DNA of 64,000 nucleotides from JAEXOD01 sp043805435 (GCA_043805435.1 JAZDHY010000018.1:172520-236519); one strand, 5' to 3'. Positions 27,199-37,541 are shown, numbered from the stretch's first letter. Numbers and translations: made by a program. Notes: generated by a model not told the origin, from the letters alone.

Positions 27199-28056
27199 CT
27201 AATTATTAATTATCAATTTTTGCGGGTCAACAACTTTTCCGTCTTTCCAAATTTCAAAATGTAAATGGGCTCCGGAGGTGTTATATCCTGTATTGCCGCT
27301 TAATGCAATTAGTTCACCTTGTTCAACAAATTCGCGTTGTCTTTTTAAACATGCCGAAAGATGTTTATAAATGCTAATGTATCCTTCACTATGTTGTATT
27401 ATAATTGTATATCCATCATCACTAATATAATCTGCAAATATAACTAAACCGCTTGAAGAAGCATAAACAGCTGTTCCGCTTTTTACCCCAAAATCAATAC
27501 CAAAATGTCCGTTTTCCGGTTCATAAATAGTTATTATATATCCTTTTACAGGCAACCGAAAAGTTGTATTATCTGCTTGTTCATCATTAGTAAAAATAAA
27601 ATTAACAAAATTTACCAAACCGGCCAATATATTTCCTTCAATACGCTTATTTTGAGTTCTATTTTTCTTAAGTGTATCATATATTTTTTTCTTTTCTTTA
27701 TCCTGAATAGTATTATTTGAATCTAATGTACCAAGAATTAGCGCATATTTTAGTTTTTTATTTGTAGAAGCAATACTTTCCAGTTCGTTTCGTAAAAAAC
27801 CGACTTTATGTTCCAATTCGCTTATCTTTACCGATTGTTCAATAATTTTATCGTTTTCAAGAACAAAAACGTAATCTTTTAATGGCGTAACGGCAAGAAT
27901 AATTATTATAATTATCCACATAATTATAATAAATAAACTTAAATAAAAAAACGCACTCAATAACGAAAATTTATAACGTTTTGTATGCATTATTGGCAGA
28001 TGGGGCGTTACATATATTGCCGATTCTTTTAAGTCTTTAAGATTTATTTTTTTCAT
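27199..28056 (-). CDS. Membrane-anchored M23 (LytM) peptidoglycan endopeptidase
   Basis: The 285-residue protein has one N-terminal membrane segment (about 33-55), a coiled coil (about 65-100) and a LytM zinc-peptidase domain (about 170-275). The zinc ligands are seen in GHFGIDFG (H and D) and the last motif AHLHFEIW. It should cleave peptide cross-links in peptidoglycan on the periplasmic side. The bactofilin gene follows by 8 bp. The complete metal motif argues for an active enzyme rather than a degenerate activator. Confidence 0.9.
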   Translation of the reverse strand: MKKINLKDLKESAIYVTPHLPIMHTKRYKFSLLSAFFYLSLFIIIMWIIIIIILAVTPLKDYVFVLENDKIIEQSVKISELEHKVGFLRNELESIASTNKKLKYALILGTLDSNNTIQDKEKKKIYDTLKKNRTQNKRIEGNILAGLVNFVNFIFTNDEQADNTTFRLPVKGYIITIYEPENGHFGIDFGVKSGTAVYASSSGLVIFADYISDDGYTIIIQHSEGYISIYKHLSACLKRQREFVEQGELIALSGNTGYNTSGAHLHFEIWKDGKVVDPQKLIINN

Positions 28057-28094
28057 AATAATTTACTAATGTTATATATAACAATTTACAACAA

Positions 28095-29114
28095 TCAAAC
28101 TAATATTTTGTCAATAGCATTAAAAACCATTTCAGGTTTAAGTTTAACGGCGCAATCAAAAGTATCCACGGGACATTTTTTATATCCGTGAATGCCGCAC
28201 GGTTTGCATTTTAAATTATCATAACTTAAAAAAATACTTTTTTTGTTATACGGATAAAATCCAAACTTTGCAACGGTTGAGCAGTATAATGTAATTACCG
28301 GTACGTTTACAGCCATTCCAAAATGTGTAGGCGCACTATCATTGCATATTAATAAGTTAGACCGTCTAATCAGCTCTATTGTTTCTATAATAGAAAACAA
28401 TCCTGCGCTTGAGACTACATTTTTACTAAAACATTTTTCAAGTTGTAAGCATTTATTCATTTCTTTACTACTTCCACTAATAACAACCGAATAATTTTTG
28501 GAAATACAAAATTCAATAATTTTATTATAATATTCGACCGGATAAACTTTTGTTTCCCAAACCGAACCGGGAGCAATACAAACATAGTTTTTAATCTTAT
28601 TATTTATTAAAAATTCATCAATTTTTTTTTCAATAGTTTCATTTATGTTTATTTTTGGAAATATTTTCCAATTATCCTCCGAAACAGAAAAACCGGCCAA
28701 CGTTAAATTTCGCAAAACTTCATGATCTTCAATTTTATATTTAACACTATATTTATAAGCATATTTTAACGATGCGTTATCAAATCCATAAGTTTCTTGA
28801 ACTTGCGAAAGCAATGTTAAAACTGCACTTCTAAAAGATCTATGGGGTGAAAACAACAAATCATATTTTTCAGATTTTAACTTATTTCCAAGCATTAATA
28901 ATTTTTTAATTCCCTTATCTTTTCCTCTTTTATCATATACAATAACATTGGCTACAGATGGAGAATGACTAAAAATACTTTCTGTTGCGGGAATTGTCAG
29001 AACATCAATATTGCTATTAGGATATTTTCCTTTTAATATTTGAATCATAGGCAGGGTTAAAACCGCATCACCTATAAAAGAAGTTTGGATTATAAGTATT
29101 TTAATATTTTCCAA
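28095..29114 (-). CDS. GT9 heptosyltransferase-like glycosyltransferase
   Basis: The 339-residue protein is of the WaaF/RfaF (GT9) type, which adds heptose to the lipopolysaccharide core. Typical parts are IIQTSFIGDAVLTLPMIQ at the N-terminus, VCIAPGSVWETKVYP near residue 180, and LLICNDSAPTHFGMAVNVP in the C-terminal half. A Cys-rich LKCKPCGIHGYKKCP stretch near the end is common in this family. Translation appears to start at TTG right after the acyltransferase stop. The exact sugar cannot be fixed. Confidence 0.82.
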   Translation of the reverse strand: MENIKILIIQTSFIGDAVLTLPMIQILKGKYPNSNIDVLTIPATESIFSHSPSVANVIVYDKRGKDKGIKKLLMLGNKLKSEKYDLLFSPHRSFRSAVLTLLSQVQETYGFDNASLKYAYKYSVKYKIEDHEVLRNLTLAGFSVSEDNWKIFPKININETIEKKIDEFLINNKIKNYVCIAPGSVWETKVYPVEYYNKIIEFCISKNYSVVISGSSKEMNKCLQLEKCFSKNVVSSAGLFSIIETIELIRRSNLLICNDSAPTHFGMAVNVPVITLYCSTVAKFGFYPYNKKSIFLSYDNLKCKPCGIHGYKKCPVDTFDCAVKLKPEMVFNAIDKILV

Positions 29115-29996
29115 TTAATACTTCCAAATATTATGCATCCAAAACCACTGTTCGGGATACAGATTTATATATTTTTCCAATATTTCCATATATTTTTGAT
29201 TAATATACTTAATACCTTCTTCGGTGGAAGAGTAATTTTCAGGTAAATCTATTTCTTCAAATAATAAATTGTATTTGTAGTCCGGTCTTCTGTAGCATAA
29301 TGTTACAATAATTGGAGATTTAAGTTTTAGTGCAATAGCGGCCGTGCCCGGATAAGTACAAGTACTTTGACCAAATAACTTTACTCTAACACTCCCTTCT
29401 TTTGGTCCACGTTGATCGCCTACAATACCAACAATTCCTTTGTTTAGAAGTACTTTATAAATTTCTCGTACATTAGTACCTAATAATGTTACTTTATTAC
29501 CAAAGGTTTGTCTCATTTTGTCCATCCAATCCGAGACGTAAATATTTCGTTGTGGTTTTGCCAAAACAGTAATTGGGATATTTAATTGCGATCCAATACT
29601 AGCCGCACCAAGTTCCCAATTTCCAAAATGTGCAGTTAATAGAATTACTCCACGCCCCTTTTTGTAAGCATTTTGCATTATTTCAATACTTTCGGGTATT
29701 ACATATTCGTGAAGCTGCTTTAACGTTAAACTGGGAATAAACATTGCTTCTAAAAAAGTTAATGAAAAACTAAAATAATTATTAAAAGCAATTTCTCTTA
29801 ATTTTTTACTATCATAAAAAGGAAACGCCGTCTGTAAATTTTTTATTACAACATCACGGCGTATTCGTAATACATGATAAAATATTGCAGCCAAAAATTT
29901 TGCAAAATATTTTATATTTTTTAACCCTATAATATTTACTATTTTTATTGCAAATTTAAAAATAGCAAATTCAAAACTGTTTTTATCTTTAAACAT
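29115..29996 (-). CDS. Lipid A biosynthesis acyltransferase (LpxL/HtrB family)
   Basis: LpxL-type enzymes add secondary acyl chains to lipid A at the inner-membrane surface. The 293 residues include an N-terminal hydrophobic segment (about 25-40) and the catalytic motif TAHFGNWELGA, in which His and Glu form the HX4(D/E) pair. A later GDQRGPKEGSVRVKLFG segment, with TCTYPGTAAIALK, is also family-typical. It is translated just before the GT9 gene, so the pair finishes and decorates lipid A and core. Confidence 0.88.
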   Translation of the reverse strand: MFKDKNSFEFAIFKFAIKIVNIIGLKNIKYFAKFLAAIFYHVLRIRRDVVIKNLQTAFPFYDSKKLREIAFNNYFSFSLTFLEAMFIPSLTLKQLHEYVIPESIEIMQNAYKKGRGVILLTAHFGNWELGAASIGSQLNIPITVLAKPQRNIYVSDWMDKMRQTFGNKVTLLGTNVREIYKVLLNKGIVGIVGDQRGPKEGSVRVKLFGQSTCTYPGTAAIALKLKSPIIVTLCYRRPDYKYNLLFEEIDLPENYSSTEEGIKYINQKYMEILEKYINLYPEQWFWMHNIWKY

Positions 29997-29997
29997 T

Positions 29998-31371
29998 TTA
30001 ATTTGTGGTAATTCTTCTTGTCCAATTATCGTCTCTTATTTCTCCACGTTTTGTAGAAGAAAGAAGTTCATAATCGTTATAACCGGTTAAATCGCCAAAT
30101 ACAAATAAAACACCTCCTTCAATAGTATTGTAATACCAAACTTCGTAAGGTTTTTTATCTGTTTCGTTAGGATACATATCAACCTGATCGGGTTCACCAA
30201 GAATTAAATACACACGTCCTCTATCTGTTTTATATCCCTTTTTATTAAAAGAACTATATTTATTATTACAATATTCAACCCGTGCAAAATATTGGTCTTT
30301 AAATTCAAATTTTTCTGTTTCCGGTTCCAAATCTCTTGATTTCCAAAAACGATATAAAAAATCACGTTTTGTGTTTAAGGAATCAAGTTTTTGATATTGT
30401 TTAATTTCGCGTTCAGTAGCAATATATTTAGATTTATCAAAAACATCATCACATTCTTCGTCCGAAAACACACCAAATTCGCTACTCATAAATCCATAAT
30501 TGGATGCTGCTGCCAGTGTAGTATCCTTAAAATTAGGATTATAATAGAAAAACTTTTTATTTGAGAATATCATTTTATTATTAACAGAATCAAGTAAGCT
30601 TAAAACCAAATTATAATTATCTGTGGGATATTTAATAAGATTTATTAAACCAACCTCAACAAGAGATTGTTTGTCTCTATAAATAACTTTTGATTTTCTG
30701 TTAATTTCTTTTCCTCTGCTATTATATAAAATACGATTTAGCAGTAAAGGTTTAGTTGTATCCTGTACATTAAGATTATACATTTCGGCATAATAATACA
30801 TAATTGGAGCAGAAGAACTAAACAGTATAGTAGGATTTGGTATAACTTCCAACGTATTTTTGTAAAAGATTGATTCGATATTTACATTATCAGATTTAAT
30901 ACTTTTAGCAAGTTCAATATCACTTACAGAAATATCATGATTCATAAATGGACGAATTTTAATTTTTTCACCCAGCAGTTTAGCTCTAGTCGAATCGAGA
31001 TCGTCGCGACCAATAATATATATAACATAATTTCCTTTTGCTAAAACAAACCCTATTTTACTTACTAAAAGTTTATTATCAACTGTATTTTGATCCGTAA
31101 TTATATTAGTAACTCTGTATTCTTTTTGAAATACGGACTTATTAGTTAAAGAATCAACAATATTTACTCTTATTCTTCCGGCCGAAAAAGTTATAGTATC
31201 TAATTTTTGAACTGAAAGATTGTTTTGGTCAAACGAATAATATAATTCGACAAAATTAGAGGTACTATCATAGGCAAATTGTGCAAAATCAAATTCAAAA
31301 TTAAATTTTTGTTGAGCATAAATAAAAGTAAAAGCAAAGAAATAGAACATAACAAACAATATTTTTTTCAT
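29998..31371 (-). CDS. GWxTD domain-containing exported protein
   Basis: The 457-residue protein has a signal peptide (about 1-19, ending YAQ). A mostly beta middle part leads to a C-terminal GWxTD domain, recognised from YKTDRGRVYLILGEPDQVD and KPYEVWYYNTIEGGVLFVFGD. The Trp that names the domain is Tyr here. Function is unknown; the family is typical of Ignavibacteria and relatives. It lies 1 bp upstream of the acyltransferase gene, and a paralogue of the same length precedes it by about 100 bp. Confidence 0.82.
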   Translation of the reverse strand: MKKILFVMFYFFAFTFIYAQQKFNFEFDFAQFAYDSTSNFVELYYSFDQNNLSVQKLDTITFSAGRIRVNIVDSLTNKSVFQKEYRVTNIITDQNTVDNKLLVSKIGFVLAKGNYVIYIIGRDDLDSTRAKLLGEKIKIRPFMNHDISVSDIELAKSIKSDNVNIESIFYKNTLEVIPNPTILFSSSAPIMYYYAEMYNLNVQDTTKPLLLNRILYNSRGKEINRKSKVIYRDKQSLVEVGLINLIKYPTDNYNLVLSLLDSVNNKMIFSNKKFFYYNPNFKDTTLAAASNYGFMSSEFGVFSDEECDDVFDKSKYIATEREIKQYQKLDSLNTKRDFLYRFWKSRDLEPETEKFEFKDQYFARVEYCNNKYSSFNKKGYKTDRGRVYLILGEPDQVDMYPNETDKKPYEVWYYNTIEGGVLFVFGDLTGYNDYELLSSTKRGEIRDDNWTRRITTN

Positions 31372-31472
31372 TGTAACCTGAACATAAAGTGAAGCATTAA
31401 TATTTAATTTTATCTAATTAGTAAATTACGTTAAACTATAAAAAAATACAATCCATAATTTAATAAAATTTA

Positions 31473-32849
31473 TTAATAGTCTTTTGCAGCCTTAATTCTG
31501 TTCATATAATTACTATCTTTTAATTCGCCGCGTTTGGTTGAGTGAATTAATTCAAACTGAGAATAACCGCTTAAATCGGCAAAAACAAATTCTACTCCAC
31601 CTTCAATACTGTTATAATACCAAAGTTGATATGGTTTTGAATCAACTTCATTAGGTTTATTTTCAATTTCGTCAGGTTCACCATATGTTAAATAAACTCT
31701 ACCCCTATCAGTTAAAGCACCATTTTTTTGAAATTCAGTAAAATGAGTACTTGCATAATTAACACGCTTAAAATATTCTATTTTAAATTCATTTTCGGCA
31801 GTTTCCGGTTCATAATCGCGTCTTTGCCAAAAATCATACAAAAATTTACGTTTTGCATCTAAAGAATCCAGCAATTTAAATTGTTCTTTTTCTTGATTTG
31901 ATGCTATATATTTGCAGATTTCATACATCGCGTCAACTTCATCAATTTCAATTGCACCAAATTCACTTGTAAGGAAATCCATATTAGTTTGAACATATTT
32001 GCCGGAATCGATAACATTTTTATTTACAAGGAAAAACTTTTTATTGGATGTTATACCAATATTTTTACTTGTATCAATTAAATTTAAAACCAAAACATAA
32101 TTACCGGAAGGAAATTTCATTAAATTCAGATGTCCTACCTCAACAATAGATTCACTTTTACCGGTAATTGTTCTAATTTTTTTATTAACAATTTTACCGT
32201 TCCCGTTAATAATTAAACGTTCCAATACTAAATTATTATTATACATTTCATTATCCAGATTGTATAATTCGGTATAATAAAATAATAAAGGATTATTTTC
32301 TCCATAAACACTTACAGGGTTTGGAATTATTTCGAAACTGTTTTTATAAAAATAACTATCTTTATCTGCACCCTCCTGTTTAATATTATTAGCTAATTCT
32401 ATATCGCTAATTATAAAATTATTACTTACAAATGGCAATATTATAAAATTATCCGAAATGCTTTTTTTGTTATCCGAATTATAAGTATCAGTTACACTAA
32501 TACTTAAATTATATTTCCCCTTGTTCAACAAATAGCTTGTTTTGCCAATTAAATTTTGGTTCTGTATAGAATCGGTAAGCGGAAAAGAATTAACAACCTG
32601 ATACATATTATCAACAGCATATTTATTGCTTGTTGAATCATAAATTTTAATATTAAGCATTGTACTAACAAAAACGGAATCGTTTTTAACAACATGGGTA
32701 AGTGTACTTTGGCTAATATTATAATATATTTCTATATATGAGGATGTCGAATCATACCTGAACCTTGCAAAATCAAAATCGAAATATAAATTTGATTGAG
32801 AAAAAACAAATCCTGAACAAAACAAAAAAACAAAAATAATCTTTTTCAT
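31473..32849 (-). CDS. GWxTD domain-containing exported protein, paralogue
   Basis: The 458-residue protein matches its neighbour along its length: a signal peptide ending VFSQ, the shared N-terminal YFDFDFARFRYDSTSSY pattern and a C-terminal GWxTD domain with GALTDRGRVYLTYGEPDEIE, in which the Trp is Ala. A KPYQLWYYNSIEGGVEFVFAD stretch follows the motif. GAGG lies seven bases before the ATG. Tandem duplication is the simplest origin of the pair. It lies downstream of the PorV-like terminator, so it has its own transcript start. Confidence 0.82.
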   Translation of the reverse strand: MKKIIFVFLFCSGFVFSQSNLYFDFDFARFRYDSTSSYIEIYYNISQSTLTHVVKNDSVFVSTMLNIKIYDSTSNKYAVDNMYQVVNSFPLTDSIQNQNLIGKTSYLLNKGKYNLSISVTDTYNSDNKKSISDNFIILPFVSNNFIISDIELANNIKQEGADKDSYFYKNSFEIIPNPVSVYGENNPLLFYYTELYNLDNEMYNNNLVLERLIINGNGKIVNKKIRTITGKSESIVEVGHLNLMKFPSGNYVLVLNLIDTSKNIGITSNKKFFLVNKNVIDSGKYVQTNMDFLTSEFGAIEIDEVDAMYEICKYIASNQEKEQFKLLDSLDAKRKFLYDFWQRRDYEPETAENEFKIEYFKRVNYASTHFTEFQKNGALTDRGRVYLTYGEPDEIENKPNEVDSKPYQLWYYNSIEGGVEFVFADLSGYSQFELIHSTKRGELKDSNYMNRIKAAKDY

Positions 32850-32861
32850 AACATAACCTCT

Positions 32862-32900
32862 TTAAAAAAAAGCACCTACTACATTAAGTAATAGGTGCTT
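32862..32900 (-). terminator. Rho-independent terminator of the TonB receptor-PorV block
   Basis: On the minus strand AAGCACCTATTAC pairs with GTAGTAGGTGCTT (13 bp with one G-T pair) and an eight-T run follows. It ends the transcript after the PorV-like gene. Confidence 0.92.
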
Positions 32901-32923
32901 AATAATTCTTAATTATATCCTAT

Positions 32924-33940
32924 TTACAATAAAGTTAACTTAATTGTAAAAACATGATTTGCATCTAAATCTTTAACAGCTCTGTAAGCATAATCTAAAC
33001 CAAAGCCAATATTACCGGCCATAGTATATTTTACACCAGCCCCAGCTGATAAGCCATAAATGTACTCCGAGGAATTTTCAAATAATAAATCATATCCGCC
33101 GCGTACAAAAAACATATCATTAAATCCATATTCCAAACCTAATAACATTTGGTCTTCGCTTGAGTTATTACTTCTGAATGTACCGCCAAACATAACAGAA
33201 TTTTCTTTATTCATTTCATATTTGTAAGCCATACTTAAAAGAAAATATGAAGGAACTTGGAATTCTTCTGTAACAGGTTCGTAAGCACCGGATTTAGTAT
33301 TAGGGTTAGCACCCGGTATAGTAGTTTTTACTTGTAAATCCTGTCCGGAATATTTCATGTTACCGCCAATATTCATAACAGCAACACCAAGAGAAAAATT
33401 AGGATTAAATTTATACTGAACACCTATATCAACAGCAAAACCGTCAGCAGAGGTATTCATAATTCCTTCGTGAATTAATTTTGCAGTAACACCGGCAGAA
33501 ACTCTATCAGTAATAATTTTAGAATATGTTAAACCAACAACATAATAATCCGGTGAATACGTATTACCCGTACCATCAGGTTCTTCGTTTGTTGTAACAT
33601 CAATATTTCCAAAATCAATTGACTTAAAAGAAAATCCGAAACTACCAATATTGCCCAAGTTAGCACTTGCTGCAAAATAAGAAATATTTATATCGGCAAT
33701 ATAACTCATATAAGAAAATATTGCCTCAGAACGACCGGCAGGATCTAAACCCGCAGGATTATAGTATATTGCTTCAGCACCTAAAGTATTTGAAACAAAC
33801 GCACCACTAGTAGCAATGCTTCTAGCACCCACAGGTATTAATAATTGATCAGCACCAGTTGTACCTTTTCTGGAAACATCACCAGCATAAGCGGCGGTGA
33901 CGTAAAGTAGAATAAGGATAACCGTTAACAACTTTTTCAT
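32924..33940 (-). CDS. PorV/PorQ-family outer-membrane barrel
   Basis: The 338-residue protein has a signal peptide (about 1-19, AYAG) and the PorV/PorQ (UPF0164-like) signature: GADQLLIPVGARSIATSGAF, then EAIYYNPAGL near residue 57. Barrel strands continue to a short C-terminal strand (VFTIKLTLL). PorV is the shuttle that carries T9SS cargo from the translocon to the attachment complex; other family members are plain barrels. It follows a large T9SS cargo gene in the same direction, which suits such a role. GGGAG precedes the ATG. Confidence 0.85.
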   Translation of the reverse strand: MKKLLTVILILLYVTAAYAGDVSRKGTTGADQLLIPVGARSIATSGAFVSNTLGAEAIYYNPAGLDPAGRSEAIFSYMSYIADINISYFAASANLGNIGSFGFSFKSIDFGNIDVTTNEEPDGTGNTYSPDYYVVGLTYSKIITDRVSAGVTAKLIHEGIMNTSADGFAVDIGVQYKFNPNFSLGVAVMNIGGNMKYSGQDLQVKTTIPGANPNTKSGAYEPVTEEFQVPSYFLLSMAYKYEMNKENSVMFGGTFRSNNSSEDQMLLGLEYGFNDMFFVRGGYDLLFENSSEYIYGLSAGAGVKYTMAGNIGFGLDYAYRAVKDLDANHVFTIKLTLL

Positions 33941-33995
33941 TTTTAATTCTCCCTATAAATTTTTATTATAGGAAGAGCGGCAAGCCGCCCCCCCA

Positions 33996-36900
33996 TTAAT
34001 ACTTCTGCAATTGTTTTTGTGGTTGAATAATCGCAAATTTCAAAGTCTTCTCGCCATATTGAGGAGAAGTTATTAAAGCTATATACATACCTGAAGCAAC
34101 TCGTAATGAATTTTCGTTTTTCAAGTTCCATCTTAAAAACGGTGAACTTGTACTTCCTAACTTATCTTGTTCTGTTAATGTTTTTATTAACATACCCGAC
34201 AAAGAGTATATTTTAACATTAACTTCAGTAGGTAAGTTTGTAAAAGTTACAAACGGATCATCAGGATTGCCATTGCTGTAAGATGTAGCCGGGTTAAAAG
34301 CAAATAACGGATTTGGATATACATTTACTTTATCAAATATACTTTGTTTATCTGCTTCAGATAATTGACCACCTGCAGCGGTTGTAAACGAATAAACATC
34401 TTTATCCGTATAAGGATAGTTTCCTAATCCAACATTAAATTTATCCCCAGGTGTAAAAAATGTTGTTGAATCTCTTCTTTGTAAAGAAATTACATACATT
34501 GAATTAAAGAAAGGAGATTTTGCAATTACTTTTTCTTCCGCAGTAACTCCGGTTTCTGCAGCAGGGATTGTAAATCCTTTTATTACGTCACCCCATACAG
34601 TAGTACCCGAAAAATCACCACCGGTAAGGAATTTTTGACTTCCTGTAGCGTCGTAATGGGCATTAAAAACAAATATAACTTCACCGGATATTTTTACATC
34701 TATACCCGGATCCCATTTCCCGTCAGGGTTTCCTTTAAATCTGCTTTCTCCGGATCTTTCAAGGAAACCGCATGCTAATTGAACAGGTGCGGTTGAGCCG
34801 TATCTTTCATCATATAACCATGCTGTAAACGGAACATCAACAAAACCTTCTCCAAATTTACCAATCTCGCCACGTCCGCCTTTACCATCATTAACGGTAT
34901 CTGCATCTGTTACACCACCGGCATATATATAAGATTGATTACGTTGTAAAAAGCTGTTTCCAATAAATCCATGTAAATATCTATAGGCTTTTCCGCTATT
35001 GTCAAAGCGTATTTCTATTTTTCTCAAATCATCAATTTTAATTACTTTTGAAGTTAAAGATGGCCACAATGGATGTAATACTTCATCTCCGTCAGCATTT
35101 GCAATATCGGAACCTACATAATAAGCACCGGTATTAAATGCAAAAGCAAAATCAGTAAACCAAACGTTTGCTTGAGGAGTGTACGAGGCCTGCTGATCTG
35201 CAAAAGTCATTATAGTAGGCACGCTTTCTCTAACTTTTACTATAAAACCATCTTGAATTTTTCCCGAATAATCAGAAAAATCGTAATTAAATACTTTTGA
35301 CGAATCAAACATTTTTACACCGGTAGTTTTATTAACTAAACGATGATATGTTGAATATAATGTAGAAGCTGAATCCTTAAAAAATTCCACAGCATAATTA
35401 TTACCTGTTAATCTTGTTTTATCAATTACAACATAGTTAACAGCTCCTTGCGAAGCACCGGTAGTTTGCGAACCAGCGGCACCAAGCACTTGAGGAGAAT
35501 ACATATTAGTACCATATTCAACAGTAATTAATGCTGTTTCAAATTCTTCATACGCACCGTTAGTAGGATCTAAATAATCACCTTCAGGGCCATATGTATT
35601 AGTTGTTCTATTAACAATAACTCTATGGTTTAAAGTATAATTTCCAAGTGCAAAATAATACTCTTTACCTTTTATTAAAGGACCGTTAGTAAAAGGATCT
35701 TCGGTTATACGAATTCTTATTCTACCGGATTCAGGGTCTTTGAATATTGTTGAATCCAATAAATTATCAGGTAAAGCTCGTTTTAGAACAACTCCGCCAT
35801 TACCTTCTCTTACATAAATATTTTTAATAAAGTTATTTAAACCGTATGAAGCAATTTCAGCTTCATTATCAACAGATCCAATGCTTGCAGCTTTAACATT
35901 AGTTAAATATTGGCTTACATAATAACCTTGAAATTGTCTATCAATATCAAGAACATTATCAATTGCTCTATAACTAACTTGAGGAGCAGTTTCAAAAGTG
36001 ATATCAATAAAACCATCACCGGTTACAACATCGTAAGTAATTGCCGGAGGAGGAGGTGGTGAAGGGAAGTTATTATCAAATACTAATTGTGCAGTAATAT
36101 CATAATCTTTTGCAATACTCAAACTTTGTAATGCATTATCACCACGTCCTAAAACGTAAACAACATAAATATCAACAGGAACACCTTGTCTTAAAGTAAA
36201 AGGACCTGTATTACTCATCTGTCTTTGATCGATTGGAGCAGTATTTAACCAGCCGCGACGTGTAACAGGATCACCCGAATACATATAATGAGCAGGTATT
36301 CTTGATGTATCTGCACCAAGAGTAGCACCATTTCCAAATGTCCAGGTACTTACATATAAAGAATCGCCATTTTTACCTTTACCGCCAATCATATAGTTTC
36401 TTAATTCTATATGAGTATTTGGGTCACCATGTGTTGGGTGAGACTGCATATATTGACTGAAAGAAGATAAAGGCAAATTTGTTGCACCGGGGAATGTTTT
36501 AATCCCTTTTACTCTGCCGCCAACATTGTAGGCAGTATCTAAAGGAACATCACCAAGACTTTCATTAAATTCACCGTTACCATCTACATCTTCAAAAGTA
36601 ATTCCGGGTTGATAAACGATAGGACCTTGGAAAAAGTCCATTAAAAAAGCCGGAGGAGCAGCACCGTATTCAGGATCGTCGCCATCATTAAAAACAAATC
36701 CTGCACTTAAGGTAGTATCGCAGCCAACTAAATCGTCACCGGAATCACCCATGTCAGGATCAACGGCTGCTGAAAAAAATACATTATCAAATACTTCGGC
36801 TTTAGTTCCGGAATTTACCAATCTGTAACGAACAAACATCATGTTGCCTACTACGCCACGTGAAGCAAATCCGAAAACAGTTTGATGAATTTCAATGCCT

Positions 36901-37541
36901 TTTGGAGGAACTGCAGTAAATCTTTTTAAAGCAGCTGCAATACCGTCGTTATAAACGCACCATGCAGTCCAGTCACCAATTAAATCAGGTCTGTCTTCAT
37001 TAGCTTCCCAAGTACCGTTTCCATTTAAGTCAACGGGATTATAAGCACCATCACCGTCTCCATCATAATAATCGGCACCAATAGAAACAGCGTCTCGCCA
37101 TTCCTGCCATGAATCTCCAAAAGCTCTATCCTGAACTCTTACGATATATACTTTATTTTTTGAATCATTTTGACTGCTTCCAACAGGTCCGGGTTGATAA
37201 TCTTCAATACGGGAAGCAGATAAAACACCATTTCCCCATAGCTGTCCATTATCATAACCGGAAAGATAAAACCCACCGGAAAATAAAAATACGATATTAG
37301 CAAAAGTACCGCCGGCACCAAGTCCATCACCGGGGTCAACATCACCAATAACGCCTTTGTTGTCTAAAGGAATTCTAACATTATTGATATTAAAAATAGT
37401 GAATTCCGCAACTTCATTTGGTTTATTTAACCTTTTTCCTCCACCATTCTGGACATCACCTGTCCAGCCGATTGACACTAATGCAACAATGAAGGATAAT
37501 AAGGTTAAATTTGTTAAGAATTTCGATTTTTTAGTTTTCAT
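33996..37541 (-). CDS. Very large T9SS cargo protein with Ca-binding-type Asp-rich loops
   Basis: This 1181-residue protein has a signal peptide (about 1-28) and ends in a T9SS sorting domain: VNVYPNPLFAFNPATSY, then VKIYSLSGMLIKTL and a final Lys-rich tail. Near residue 160 an Asp-rich segment (YYDGDGDGAYNPVDLNGNG) resembles calcium-binding loops of thrombospondin-3 or dockerin type. A run of five prolines occurs near residue 495. No catalytic domain is recognised. It lies between a TonB receptor and a PorV-like barrel, and GGCGG precedes the ATG. A surface structural or binding role is inference. Confidence 0.78.
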   Translation of the reverse strand: MKTKKSKFLTNLTLLSFIVALVSIGWTGDVQNGGGKRLNKPNEVAEFTIFNINNVRIPLDNKGVIGDVDPGDGLGAGGTFANIVFLFSGGFYLSGYDNGQLWGNGVLSASRIEDYQPGPVGSSQNDSKNKVYIVRVQDRAFGDSWQEWRDAVSIGADYYDGDGDGAYNPVDLNGNGTWEANEDRPDLIGDWTAWCVYNDGIAAALKRFTAVPPKGIEIHQTVFGFASRGVVGNMMFVRYRLVNSGTKAEVFDNVFFSAAVDPDMGDSGDDLVGCDTTLSAGFVFNDGDDPEYGAAPPAFLMDFFQGPIVYQPGITFEDVDGNGEFNESLGDVPLDTAYNVGGRVKGIKTFPGATNLPLSSFSQYMQSHPTHGDPNTHIELRNYMIGGKGKNGDSLYVSTWTFGNGATLGADTSRIPAHYMYSGDPVTRRGWLNTAPIDQRQMSNTGPFTLRQGVPVDIYVVYVLGRGDNALQSLSIAKDYDITAQLVFDNNFPSPPPPPAITYDVVTGDGFIDITFETAPQVSYRAIDNVLDIDRQFQGYYVSQYLTNVKAASIGSVDNEAEIASYGLNNFIKNIYVREGNGGVVLKRALPDNLLDSTIFKDPESGRIRIRITEDPFTNGPLIKGKEYYFALGNYTLNHRVIVNRTTNTYGPEGDYLDPTNGAYEEFETALITVEYGTNMYSPQVLGAAGSQTTGASQGAVNYVVIDKTRLTGNNYAVEFFKDSASTLYSTYHRLVNKTTGVKMFDSSKVFNYDFSDYSGKIQDGFIVKVRESVPTIMTFADQQASYTPQANVWFTDFAFAFNTGAYYVGSDIANADGDEVLHPLWPSLTSKVIKIDDLRKIEIRFDNSGKAYRYLHGFIGNSFLQRNQSYIYAGGVTDADTVNDGKGGRGEIGKFGEGFVDVPFTAWLYDERYGSTAPVQLACGFLERSGESRFKGNPDGKWDPGIDVKISGEVIFVFNAHYDATGSQKFLTGGDFSGTTVWGDVIKGFTIPAAETGVTAEEKVIAKSPFFNSMYVISLQRRDSTTFFTPGDKFNVGLGNYPYTDKDVYSFTTAAGGQLSEADKQSIFDKVNVYPNPLFAFNPATSYSNGNPDDPFVTFTNLPTEVNVKIYSLSGMLIKTLTEQDKLGSTSSPFLRWNLKNENSLRVASGMYIALITSPQYGEKTLKFAIIQPQKQLQKY

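Noticed and set aside
33977..33988. GCGGC-AA-GCCGC hairpin upstream of the PorV-like gene, as a terminator
   Set aside because: No T-run follows on either strand, and the genes on both sides look co-transcribed.
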